This document shows positions 48,504-60,837 of a DNA stretch of 64,000 nt, piece after piece. Made by a program: the position numbers and the translations under genes. Numbering within the stretch: position 1 is the first letter of the stretch; every line of letters starts with the position of its first letter. Origin of the DNA: Letharia columbiana (Eukaryota > Ascomycota > Lecanoromycetes > Lecanorales > Parmeliaceae); the NCBI RefSeq assembly GCF_014066305.1, contig NW_023501037.1:186001-250000 (forward strand), read 5' to 3'. Below the pieces are notes generated by a model. It ran no database searches. It was not told where the DNA came from and worked only from the letters and a program-made list of their open reading frames with translations.

Positions 48504-49500
48504 CCAGTGAAATTGGGGCATCCATATCCGATTGCAAGCCCTGTGGGAAGAATATGCAGCCACCAGTGCATTGAATCGATCAATCTCCCCCATATGCCTG
48601 TTGTAGTAGAAAAGATCTTCGGAACACCGAAATCCTTTTGCCAGACGTCATTCCCATCCTCTTTGAAAGCAGGTAAGACAATGCGATTATTAGTACTTGT
48701 CCTACTGGGACGCTTTCTCTTTTTGGTAATAGTGTCATCAACCTCTCTGACACCGTAGGCAGTGGTAAGGGCCAAAACAAGGTTGTTATCCTGCCAGGCT
48801 ACCATGAGAATATCGTCCTGAACCACTGCAGCAAGGGTACCGTACGGGATATCCTTAGCAAATCGCTGTTTCATCTCCACAAGCAATTCTGGAAGATCCG
48901 TCCGATTTGGCTTCATAGTCCCACACACAGCAATCCTTAAGGCCTTCAGCTTGCTAGCAAGCTTTGGTTCGGTAAAATAGTTGTCCATGAAGAGGATGGA
49001 GTCAGGGGGTAGTATATCAGTGGCCAATTTGAAGACCATGGCGCTTGTGTCTCCGAGACCTTTGACTTTGGGCCTACCCTCGAGGCCTTATTCAGGCGAA
49101 TACCATGCATAGTTGTAGAGATAGCCCTCATCACCAATTGCAAAAACCTTGTATCCCTCCTTAATTGGCTTGCCTGGAGCCATGGTAGAATGATGAGTGC
49201 GCCCCGTCTCCTTGATCATGCATTCATCAATTGCACAGTGGCTACTTGGGGTGCGTAATTTCTTCCAATTACTTCGTATCTCATCGGCAAATGGAAGCAT
49301 CTTCTTATACCATACAGGCTTCTGATGTCTACCCTTTCCAATAGTGAAAGAATCCTCTTCGTCAGGATCTGAACAATGAATCATTCTCCGGAGAAGCACG
49401 TAGCGGTCCCGTGCCATTTCGCTAGTAAGAATCGAAGGCACCGGAGCAATACCATCAGTCCTCCAATAATCATGAATAGTAGGAAAGTATCCAAGATAAA
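48504..49500 (-). pseudogene. piggyBac-type transposase relic (DDE_Tnp_1_7)
   Basis: Read from about 49500 downward. The N-terminal region has the family's short helices (SEMARDRYVLLRRMIHCSD), then IDECMIK with the first catalytic Asp at 49226-49228, MDNYFTEPKLASKL with the second at 48983-48985, and VAWQDNN with the third at 48788-48790. The frame is interrupted only by one TAA at 49088-49090 (consistent with CAA to TAA) and one frameshift near 48610, after which MGEIDRFNALVAAYSSHRACNR continues in the next frame. The C-terminal end stops at about 48504, where GC-rich host sequence begins. The upstream part is cut by the AT-rich block. No TTAA-flanked ends are visible. Inactive fragment. Confidence 0.85.
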
Positions 49501-52500
49501 AGAACCGAATCTTTACTATTATTCTTGCGTATCTTTTATAATCCTCATTTAGCCTATCCGACTATAATCACTCATTATTCGTTCTTCCACTAAATCCCTC
49601 ACTGAAAATCTCACTACGAAAGTACTTTCTTAAGTCATTCAGTCTAGAAAGCCTCTTATATCTATTAAATCACTTCTAGAGACTTAAGAAGCCTTTAGTA
49701 AATATCTCAAGAAGTTACTATCACCCAACTCGATTTTCTAAGCTATTATCTATTACTTATTAGAACTCTCTTACTACTATAAAAGTAAGTAAGTTATAAT
49801 ATTATTATTCTAGCGAGTATTAGAAATCTCCTCGAAGAAATTAAGCTTATTACTATCGTCTTAACATCTTAGACTTCTTAAGAATTCCTCTTAATAATAG
49901 TTCTACGAATTTTATAGTCTCGTTATTAGAATCTTATCGAAGCACGCCTTCTTTAGATTAGTCTAAAGCTCTTATATAGTCTAATACTCTTTCTAGTAAT
50001 ACTATAAAAGTAATTATATCTTATTCTATATTTACTATATATAATAACTTCTCGAAGATTACTAGCATATTAATAGCAAAGTAACTTCGAAAGTTTAATT
50101 TTAATATAAAGAATTATTAAGATAAAGAAGATTATTTCTCTCTTAGTTAAGTATCTAAGATATCTTAATATACTTTTTATCGACGATACTTTCGAGTAAT
50201 TAGAAAGTTATTTAGAAGCTATTTAACTTCTTATTAAAGTAGAGTATACTAGTTTTTAATAGACAATCTAGTAATTCCGAGTTATCTTCTACGAGAAGTT
50301 TCTCTCGAAAGCTATAAAAGTAAGTGCGATCTCATTTAATATCGAGATTATAGACCTATATTAACGTTCTTAAAGAATTTCTTACTTTTTATTTTAAGCG
50401 TATTATTAACTTAATATAGAGAGTTAAAATTAAGAATAAACTCGCTACTACTCTTAATACTATCTTTAATCTTCTTAAATCTATTATACTTAATATTATT
50501 CTTTATATCTTTATTAGAGAATTAAATAATTACGAGATTTAAAAGAAAGTAATAAGAGGTATAATATCGTCCGATAGATCTCTATATATAATCTATAATC
50601 TCGCAAAAGAAGTATAACGTATTAACGTCGAAATCTAGAAGCTTTTAAATAAAGAATCGAGATTCAACTAGCTATAATTCTATAAGTCTCTTATAAAACG
50701 AAACTTATCGAAGTAGTAAATAACTTTCTTACTTGCCTCTCATTAAGCTACTAAAGCCTCGAGGCCCTTATACTATTAGTCTTAATTCTTTTATACAAAT
50801 TCATCGAAGTAGCTACTAGAGGCTTTTCGCGAGATCTTAATATTTTATATAATTCTTAACTCTTAGAGTATCGTTATTCTTTATATAAAGTTTTTACTTT
50901 TACTTTCTACTTCGACTTCGATCTTAATTTAAAATCCTAATAAAGAAAACGCTAATAGAAGCGAATCTCTCGAATTCTATAGCTAATAGTCGCTTTTATA
51001 ATTATTAATTTATTTTAAAAGATATATCTAATTATAGTACTTCGAAGAACTCTTATATTAATAATACTATCTACTAGTCTTACGGGAAAGATAATTAGCT
51101 ATATATTAAGTGTAATATTAAGAATTACATCTCTTCTAATTATAATAGTACTTTACTACCTACTTAAGAATAATTATATCTAAGAATACTTATTTTCGAG
51201 GATAACTTATAATTAAACTTTACTTTCGTTAGAGTTTCGAGGAGTTTAATAAATCTTCTAGACTCTATAAGATTATTTCTTCGCCGAAGCCTTTTATAGC
51301 TTCTTCTTCTTCTTCTTCTTCTTCTTCTACTAAATCGAGTTAAGTAATACGCCTTTAAGCTTTATAAATTCTTATATTTCATCTTATTCTAATTTAGTAT
51401 AGTTCGAAGTAGTAGGGCTAAATCGATCTCGTTTCGCTAATATAAAAATCGCTAAAGCTTTCCTCGGTAAAGGATTAGACTCTAATAAGCGAGCTTATAT
51501 AAAAGAAGTATTAGTATTAATATTAATATCGATATCGATATCTTAGTAATAATAAGAAAAGTAATCTAAGAGGTCTTAATTAGTATTTATTTAATTATAG
51601 TAATTTATATTATAGTAGTTTTAGATATCTTAATATTAATAAAAGTAGTTTAATATTAATCTAAATTCTCAATACTTCTTTTTACTCGTAATAAGCTTCT
51701 ACTTAAATAGATTTATAATAATTCTTCGATAGCTATAGATTAAGAATCTTCTTTTTAGAACTAGTTATACTAATCTTAGATTATTTTAAAAGAAAAGTAT
51801 TTTAAATATAAGAATAAGAAGCGAGTTAATAAAAAAGTAGAATCTTAATCTTTAATAGATCTATTTAATAAATTAGAATATAATTCTCTTATATCGATTC
51901 GATATATATTTAAGAATATTAAAGTTAATATAAGTATAATAAATCTTATAATATATTTATCTACTTTATATAAGTAATTAAAGCGTCTCTATACTCGAGT
52001 TATTAAGAATTAAATATTAAAGCTTATTATAAATATTATATAAGTATCTTTAATTAGCTTTTAATCTACTTTTATTTAATAAATTTTATAGATATCTATA
52101 CTATCTTTAGAGTATTTATAAGTCTATTAATCTATATCGATATTTTCTTCTATATCTATATCTTAAGTATTCTATATCTTAAGTCTTCTTAATAGACTTT
52201 AGAAAACTCTACTATATTAGTATTCATATTTTAGATTAATATTTCTACTATAAAAGCTAAGAAGTATATATATTTTCTAAGCTCTCTTATAAGTATATAA
52301 TAAAGCGTTTTATATTTTTATTATTATAAAGAAATTGAATAGATTTAACGTTAGCCTCGAGAAATCTTATACTTAGACGAATTAAGGTTTTGATATAAAT
52401 ATAATATCTTCTAAACTAATACGCCTTTTAAGTTTATATCTTTATCTATTTTCGAAGATTAAATTTAAAGATCTTTTTATATATATAGCGAATTATTATA

Positions 52501-55500
52501 ATATTATATTAGAGTATTAAATATAACTTATAATTAATATAAAAGAAATCTAAAGAAATATTCGATACTTTATAACTTCGAAAGTTATATTTATTACGGA
52601 ATTAGGGAGATCTAAGTATCTTAGTTTAATTCTCGAAATTTCGTAGCTTTAAACTATAAATACTTTTATTTTAATTTATTTTTCTATTATTTTTCTAGAA
52701 GATAGATCGAAAGGCGAGAAAGTTCGAAGAATCGTAGAGTTCGAAAATAATTTTCTATAAAGATTATAATTTATTAATATATCTTAAGTTCGCTATAACT
52801 ATCTCGAAAGCTATTAAGTAAAATATATTAAAGACTTTTTTTAAAGAAAGTTAATTCTTTAGAATCTAATAGTTCTTCTAATTCTAAAAATAATTTATTA
52901 GATATTAAAGAGATTAAGCGTTAGAATTTTTAGTAAATTAAGTCTATCTTAAGTAGAATATTAAATTACTAGAGCTCATAGTAGCTTACTTTAAGAATTT
53001 AAGCCCCTTAAATACTTCTATTATTATCTTTAAGAATCTTAATTCTTTTTCTTTACTAAAGTAAGTAACTATCATAAACTTTCTCGGCTAATCTATCGAA
53101 GTCTTTAATACTTTAAAAATACTAATATTATTATTTTTATAAATATCTCTTAAACAAGTATTTTCTTCTAGAAGAATAATTCGTTCGAAGTCTTTTATAG
53201 TATTTCTTATTATTAGAATTCGAAGAATAGATTATTAAGCTAGAATTAAAATTAATTCTTAAATCGCTTATTATTATAGTAGAGTAGAGATTATAAATAT
53301 TATAATTATTATATTAATATAAATATCTTAATAAAAAAGATCTAAGAGATCTATCTTATATAGAATCTTATTATATATATCAAGTATATATTATATCTAA
53401 TATAAAGCCTACTTTCTCGAAATCTTAGAAGTACTAGTTTCCTTATATAGAATAATAGCTAAGAAAGCTTATTTAGAACGATCTTAAAGATAATATCTAT
53501 AAACTCACTAAGCCTACAAATAAACGCCTATTTCTATAAAATACACGGGCTATTATAATAGATAAAGTCGAGGATTTAAAATCTACTAACGAGCCTCGAA
53601 TAACTTTCGATTATTTATAAGTTATAAAGCTTTTTTTAGAAGCTTATCTCGAGCTAAGCTCGAAAGTTTATAATTATCTATTTAATTTATATTATAAATA
53701 CTTATTCTTAACTAATTTAAAGTACACGTATCTTATAATATCTCTATATTCTAACGATAGATATTACTTTATTTTTATTATTTTAGATATTAATTAGATA
53801 TAGTCTATAAGAATATAAGTAGAGATTATAATCTATAGACTTTATTATAATAAAGCTAGCTTATAAATTATTTAATTCTATTTCTTTTAAATCTTCGTTA
53901 CTATATTCGTCGAATTCTAAGATTTTATTATCTCTTATATTTTATATAAACGAGTTTTTTAATAGCTTTTATAACTTTAAGAATTTATTTTCTTTTTTAT
54001 AATATTACTTCTTTTCTAGAGTTAAGTAAATTAAGTTACTTTTATTCTTTAAGAAATTATAACTATCTATATTATTAATTAAGATTCTTAATATAACTTA
54101 TATTATTAAAGAATATATTTATATTCTTAAAGAATAAGTTATTAAAGTAGTTAAGTAATCTATTTCTTTAGATTAATTCGAAAGTTCGAGATTTCTTAGA
54201 AACTATCGATATTACGCGTCGATAAGTAAAGAACTTCGCGGAAATCGCGAGATCTCTTTTTAGACTTATAAGAAAGATAAAATAGAGATAGACTTAAGTA
54301 GAATAGCTATTATTTAATAATTTATATATTAAATATATTATAAGAATTAACATATACGATATTAACTTAAGTCGAATCGTTTATATATATATTAATACTT
54401 TTTATTTTATAGTTAAATATACTATTATATAGTATTATATTCTTATACTATAAGAAGCTATCTCTATTAAGAAGCTTTATAATCTTAGAAGTCTATCGTA
54501 ATAGAAAAGAATAAGAAAGTATTTATCTTATATAATTCGTTTATCTTTAATTCTATTTAAAAGAAGTACCCTACTTATAAGCGAGAACTCTACGCTATTA
54601 TTATATTCTATAAGAAGTATAACTACTTATATAAGTACTTATATTAGTCTACTATAATATATACTAATTATAAGCCTCTTATATACTTTCTTAACTTAGA
54701 TCTTTATAAGAAAATCTATAAATATTAGAGCTAATAAACTTTATCGCTTAAATCTTACTATTTAGTATATATCTAAACCTCGAAATAAAGCTATTAACGA
54801 CTTATCGAGAATCTTATTCGATATTAAATACTTAGAGAATATTATAATTATACGAGTATAATAGAAATTAAAGAATTATAGCTCAAAATAAATCTAAAAG
54901 AATAATAAGAATAAATTTAATTCGTTTTTAATAGTACTTATTAAATCGAAGTAACTTAAAATCGTTAATAGGGGCACGCTATATAATATTTCTTCTTTCT
55001 CGCTAAAAGCTATTTCTACTACGGAAGCTATAAAATCATCTACGAAAGACTTCGATAAGATCGATAAGAACGTTAAGATTTAGATTAAAGCTTATCATAA
55101 TAGTATCTAATTTAATAAAATCTACGAATTTCTTATTATAGAATCTTCGACTCTTACTACTACGCTACTTCGAAAAGCTTTTAAATATCGAATAATATAA
55201 TATATTCTATAGATCTTTCGAGAAGACATATATTTATCTTATATATCGAAAGAAAAGATATTTATAATACTTTCGAAAAGTTTATAATAAAAGCGAATAT
55301 TAGACTAAGATTAATATTCTAATAAGACTACGTAACTACTATTAGTCTAGAAAAGTATAAGATATTAAGAAGTATATTATTAGAGTATCTTAAGTATACT
55401 AAGTATAAACCTACTATTAGATCTTAGCCTTTATATTCTATTAAAGTTATATACTCTTTTTAACTTATAAAAATAAATTTTATAGACTTACTTAAAACTA

Positions 55501-56645
55501 TTAAAGTAGAATCTACTTTTATACTTATAAAAGTCTACTATATAAGTAGATTTACGATTTTCTTTATTACTATCTCTACTAATATAAAGAATATTATCTA
55601 ATATCTTAAGTTATTCTTTACTATATATAGAAAGTCTTATATCTACTATCTTAATCGCGATTAATATTTCTATAATAATAAGTTAAAAGAATTCTTGAGA
55701 TTCGAAGATATTATCGTTATATATAGCCCTTCTAATACTTTTAAGAGTATAAGAATAATCGAAATCTATAATAAACTACTAAAAGCGATACTTTATAAGA
55801 ATTCCCTTTATACTAAATTAAAATAAGATCAGCGTCTACTAAAGACTAGAAGTTTAATTAATATACGAGTTATTAAATACTTAAAAATCTCTTCTATTAG
55901 TATCCTCTTCGGACTACTATAAGAAGCTTCTACTAGTATATCTACCTTACGTATACTTTTTAAATATAATATTCCTACTTAGATAACTTAGCTAAAGAAT
56001 TCTATTAGCTATACTTAAATTATATATTAATATCTTATTTATTAAGCGAATCTTTATAATATGATTAGATAACGTTTAAATTAGTAGAAGAAAGATATAA
56101 CTTTCCGATATAATAAAGAGATTAAGCAAGTTACGCATTATATTAACGATCTAATTATATTATACTAGAAAAATATAGAAAAGCTAAAAGCCCGCTAGAG
56201 AGGTCTATTTCGAATAAGTAAGATATAGTAAATCTTATAAAAGATCTTTTATACTTATATAACTTAATAGTTAAAAAATTAGATATATATTTTACGAAGA
56301 TTATCTCAAGAAATTCGTTACTCGTATAGACTACCTCCTAGATCTTATTACCCCCTTATTATCATAACAGCAAACTACTCTAATATCCCCGCTAGAAGCT
56401 TTTCTAAAGGTTTATACTTCTTATAGAAAGCTTTAGACTTATCTTTTTCGCGAAGTTTATGCTTTCTCGAGAAGTTTATACTTTTTTAAGGAGATTTATA
56501 CTTACTTAGAAGAAGACTTTAGCGTCCTTACTTTTTATAGTATTATATGAAAATGATTATAAGAATAATAATAATTTTATTTTCTTGCTTTAGGTGCTAT
56601 GCTATATCTATAGCTTTATTTCTTTTATCTATATTTATATATAGG
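49500..56645 (+). mobile_element. RIP-degraded Ty3/gypsy-type retrotransposon block
   Basis: AT-rich block with no open frames. Plus-strand relics: RNase H region with KRELYAI at 54579-54599 and TNYKPL at 54663-54680 (D-to-N and H-to-Y relative to the family's TDHKPL, both RIP-type transitions), then an integrase core. In the integrase the second catalytic Asp is Asn at 55653-55655, and the Glu is still present at 55761-55763, exactly 35 residues apart as in the D(35)E signature. LTRs were not identified, so the limits are those of the AT-rich block. A (TTC)n run lies at 51301-51328. Different from the chromovirus at 5563-30749 in these regions. Confidence 0.7.
51301..51328 (+). repeat. (TTC)9 microsatellite
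   Basis: Uninterrupted TTC repeats within the gypsy block. Probably from a Glu/Ser-rich or low-complexity part of the element. Confidence 0.9.
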
Positions 56646-56647
56646 AT

Positions 56648-57869
56648 AGTCTCATCGCCGGATTGTCCTCTTCCAGTGATGTCGTTGATTTACAGCCTTT
56701 CTTATTCCGCTTCACGTTGGCCACGACTACCGCACTCATCTTCGGTCAATCCGTCGATGGCCTCGAAGAAGCCCAGCAGGATTTTGCCAAAGACTTTGAC
56801 TACGCGTCCATGATAAGCTCGCTTCGTACGCGGCTGCAGGATTTCTATTGGGCGTACAGCCCATCGAGATATAAAGCCGCCTGTAGAGGAGTCAAAGACT
56901 TTGCCAACGTCTTTGTCAAGCAAGCTTTACAAGAAAAGAATAAGACGGGACCAGATTCGGATCGCTACGCTTTTATCCAAGATCTATACGACGAGATGCA
57001 GGATCCAGTGCTCGTTCGTGATCAGCTCGTGAATGTCTTGTTGGCTGGAAGAGATACCACTGCGTGCCTATTGTCTTGGACCTTGTAAGCCTCTGTACCT
57101 CTCGACTACTCTTCTTGCTCTGCGCCACGGGAAGTGGTTGCTAAACGCCATGCTGAGAGTTCGGTCCTAGCTTCCTCCTCGTCCGCCATACTTCCGCTCT
57201 AGATCGTCTTCGCAACGAGATTCGATCCGTCATGGGAGACGACCAAGAATTGACCAGGAATCATGTCCAAAAGATGTCCTATCTCAAATGTGTACTGAAT
57301 GAGAGTACGTGAGAATCTCGCTCGTTCCCTGCACCCCGCTGACCAAAGTTTGCTCACCCCCACAGCCCTCCGACTCTATCCCTCCGTCCCCATAAACGTC
57401 CGCATAGCCCAAAAAACCACCTGGCTGCCCCGCGGTGGTGGTCCAGATGGCGATGCTCCACTGCTCGTACGCCGTGGAGTGGGTGTAGGATTTCTAGCCT
57501 ACTACCTGCACCGACGAAAAGACTTGTACGGTGATGACGCCGATGAGTTCCGACCAGAGCGATGGGAAGGTCCTGAACTCGCGAACATTGGCTGGGGCTA
57601 TATACCCTTTCACGGCGGACCCCGGCTTTGTCTCGGCAGTGAGTTCCACTTCCAAGCTATCATTGTGAGGAGGAGGAGCCTGCGGGTCTGACAATCTCCC
57701 AGAGGACTTCGCATTGATGGAAGCGTCTTGCGCCATCGTTCGAATCATACAAACCTTCCCGGATATCAGATTGCCACCAGGGTATCCCGTTGTACCGACA
57801 GGGCAAGAAAAGCAAGCGCTGACCGTCTTCCTCTCCAGCGCCGACGGCTGCAAGGTATTGTTGGACTAG
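56648..57869 (+). pseudogene. Cytochrome P450 (CYP52-type), 5'-truncated
   Basis: Four exons survive: 56648-57084, 57171-57304, 57366-57638 and 57703-57869. Joins are all in frame, with introns of 86, 61 and 64 bp. Readable landmarks: VDLQPFLFRFTLATTTALIFG; the I-helix oxygen-binding motif AGRDTTA; ETLRLYP (ExxR) across the second intron; FRPERW; and the heme-binding PFHGGPRLCLGKDFAL completed across the third intron, followed by an intact C-terminus. CYP52 enzymes hydroxylate alkanes and fatty acids at the omega end in the ER membrane. The N-terminal ~200 residues, including the membrane anchor, are missing: the homology begins abruptly at the edge of the AT-rich retrotransposon block. No start codon is available, so it is very probably non-functional. 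Confidence 0.85.
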
Positions 57870-58901
57870 CACGAGACGAAAATGAATCAGACCTTCTCGG
57901 AACAAATCTTAAACCCCCATCCGGTCCCATGTCACGCAGTCATAATCTTATGCACATCCGATCCACCCCACCTCCAATTCAGAACATCTCGTCCACCTCA
58001 ACCCTCCTCATAAACCCCCCCCCCTCCCCGTCCCCCAAACCCCCCATCCGTCCCATCAAGAAAAACTTCCACAACGACCGCCCCAGCATACGCAATCCGG
58101 ACCGAATAACCCCCCAACCCGCCCCCCCCCCCCACCAGCCCCCAATTTCCCCATCCCCAACAACCATATCCTCGACCGAGAGTTTATCGCCCACGCGTCA
58201 TCGCGGAACACGAAAACAACCTGCAGAGCTCTACACACGTCCTCGTCCTCGGGCACCATGCGGGGCTGAAATGGCATGGCTGGGGAAGCTTAGGTAGGTA
58301 GGTAGGTAGGTAGGTGGTGAAAGAAAGGCTTTGAAGGCAAGGAGGGAGGGAGGGGGTCGGAGGAAGTCAGAACACAGCACCGGGGGCCCGATACTTTCGG
58401 AGCCAGGAGCGGCTCGCCGGCTGCGGTCTGCGTCGTGCGTGGGGAAGGCGGATGCGGGTAGGGAGCTGTTGCGTTGGAGTTGCAAATATAAGTCTCCCCC
58501 CTTCCTCCTTTTTGCCTTTGGATGACGAATTTACGCAGCCGTGATCTGACGACGTTCATGGGAAGCTCAAGCGCAAATGACGAGAGGGGGAGGTCTGGCT
58601 GAATTTGCGTCTAAGTGTTCACGACGACGTTATGACTAGCTGCCCGATAATATTACGTTACGAACCGCCGAACCTGAAGCACCGACCGAACGCCCGCCCG
58701 CGCGCGAGTTGTAAAAACATGGTTAAGGGCAATTGGTTAAGGGGATGATTTGAAGATCTTAAAGCTGTCGACGATATCTGTCCCGTCGGTCAGCCGGTTG
58801 GGAAAAGGACGGAGGGAGGGCATGAATGAAATGAATGAACTGACCTTCCCTACGGCACCCGTGTGACGTGCCTGTGATATCGAAGGCTCGTCGTCGCGCT
58901 A
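57870..58901. other. Intergenic with C-rich tract and (TAGG)6
   Basis: Between the P450 stop and the kinase stop. About 57960-58160 is very C-rich; the long plus-strand frame there is a side effect of composition. A (TAGG)6 microsatellite lies at 58291-58314. The rest shows purine-rich low complexity and no gene. It should contain the 3' UTRs of both convergent genes. Confidence 0.5.
58291..58314 (+). repeat. (TAGG)6 microsatellite
   Basis: Six perfect TAGG units in the P450-kinase intergenic region. Confidence 0.9.
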
Positions 58902-60837
58902 TCAGTATCCAAAGATCGATCCATTCCTGAGCCTTCTGGGAGCAGGGACATGGAAAGAAGTGGGTGGCTGAGGATCAGATGGCGGGGGGGAAAGCGAGTC
59001 GCCGGAATTACCGTCCGTTCCTCCGTCTGGTGCGCCACCTGGCAGGCCACCCTTTAGTCCTTTTATACCTCCGCCTTCTTTTCCTGCAACACCGTTACCG
59101 TCACCGCCCTTTTTGCCTCCGGCCTCGGGACCATCGTCAAAACGTGGGAACACGACCGGCCAGGCATGATCGGGAAACTTCACCTCTTCAGGCTTCGATG
59201 GGCTGATCGCTTTGTAAGGTTCCCATTCGCCTGTAGGCATGTTGTTGATTTCGTTCCGGGCGTAGTAAAGAAGACTGTCGGATTCGTATCTTGCCCGCCA
59301 ATCGTTGCTTGATTGTCTGTATTCTCTGATGATGCGATCATGATATGACTTGATGCGGGCTCGGAGGTCTTCGAGCTTTATCCGTTCCAAAGGTTTGGGT
59401 TCGATGCAAGCTTTGATCAGGTCTCTTAGATCTTGACTGTACTCTGGCTCCTTGTTGGTTTCGATGACTCTAATCCTGCCAGCGTCATTATATTCGGGGT
59501 CGTTGATATAATCCAAGTGTGCGTACAAGGTCAGCAGTTCGAGCATTGTTGCGCCGATGGCCCAGACGTTGGTATATGAGGACAATTTGCCCTGCTCTTC
59601 CTTGGGGGTGTCGTCATTCACCTGCTCCTACGGAAGAGATAAGCCACGTGTGTATCTGCAGAATATATTGTACTCACTGGCGCAAGGTAGCCTTGAGTTC
59701 CGGGGCCTCGATACCTGCTCGGGTTCGAAGGATCTTTGGCGCTGGTCATTACAGCTAAGCCAAAGTCACCTGTCTTGGCGACCGGGTAAAAAGGGAAACC
59801 TTTATCCTCATTCACTTCTCCTAGAAAGACTAATTCTCATTGAGTAGTTGAGTAATTGTACCAGCAATCAAATGATTCAATGTGGATGGTCTTACCGTTA
59901 CCGGGTTTTAGGTCTCGGTGCACAATCTCAAAATCCCCTATGCCACATTTTGATCCCTTTCTCATCGCTGTAGCCGCCTCTACCAAATGGTAGAATGTAT
60001 CCCACAGAAATGGTTCTGGCAAGTGTTGCCTATTGACACCGTTGAGTAATGGATCCTACGATGGGCATATCGGGGGTGACGAACCTGAATCTACCGTACC
60101 TCTTGCAAAGCACCGACAAGTCCTTGTAAGGACAGTATTCCATATACATTCGGTGTTTAAAAACGTGCGGGTATCGTTTGTAATTGAAAAGACGCGGTAT
60201 AGCATGACAGTGTGTCTTATTCAGTTTGCTCATGACTTTTACCTCTTGCGGTACTTTTCTTATGGATGTGCGTTTCTTCCAGTTATTTTTCGTGTGTGTT
60301 TCCTGTTTGATTACCATTTGCTTGTGTGATCATCAGTATCATGGCGACTGGTCGACGAGTGCGGACCCTTACGTTAATTACCTGGCCGTCATCGCCCCGA
60401 AGCTCCCAGAGACCAGCGATGCCACAACCTCCCTTACCCAGAGGCCGGATGCCGACCCAACTCGTTTCGAGACCAGACTGTGACCGGATGAACTCAGCAG
60501 CCCCTTTCTGCTTTCCCCAATATTCAATGTCTCCGGCTTGTGGAGTTCCGGCGGCTTCGACACCTCGATCCACGTCGTAATTTGTAACGTCCTGGGAATA
60601 GCAAGTCGAGGTCTCGCTGTGGCTTGACCCTGGATCAGTAGACTCCGCTCCGCTCGGGCCCGTTTGGTTTTGGAGTCTTGGAGGAATGAGCCGTAGGCGT
60701 CGTGGTTTACCTCGCTGTTTGGATTGCTCTGATGGTAGCTGGACGTTGGGAGGATTGGGCTTTGGCCGTGAGCGTAGTCTACCTTGGGCTCCCCAGTCTG
60801 ATTGTTCAGGCTCCCTTCCACGTTTACGTATTACCAT
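58902..60837 (-). CDS. Serine/threonine protein kinase
   Basis: Five-exon model: 60837-60373, 60320-60085, 60029-59896, 59829-59678 and 59627-58902, giving 570 residues with every junction in frame. An Arg/Pro/Ser-rich N-terminal extension (~125 residues) precedes the kinase domain: glycine loop GKGGCGIAGLWE, beta-3 lysine in VIKQE, alpha-C EVKVMSKL, MEYCPYKDL hinge, catalytic loop HRDLKPGN, DFG, and APE restored across the fourth intron (GYLAPEQ). These conserved residues are all present, so it should be active. After the kinase core comes a tail of about 100 residues rich in Gly, Lys and Pro. Introns are 50-66 bp; the second donor, GTTCGT, is unusual. Substrate unknown. The look is that of a fungus-specific expanded kinase group rather than a named conserved kinase. 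Confidence 0.85.

Noticed and set aside
53941..54060. RT YxDD motif in the gypsy block
   Set aside because: The surrounding frame is suggestive, but the two aspartates could not be placed, so only RNase H and integrase relics are claimed there.
57728..58297. 189-codon plus-strand frame rich in Pro/Ser/Thr
   Set aside because: It overlaps the last P450 exon in another frame and then runs through a C-rich low-complexity tract.
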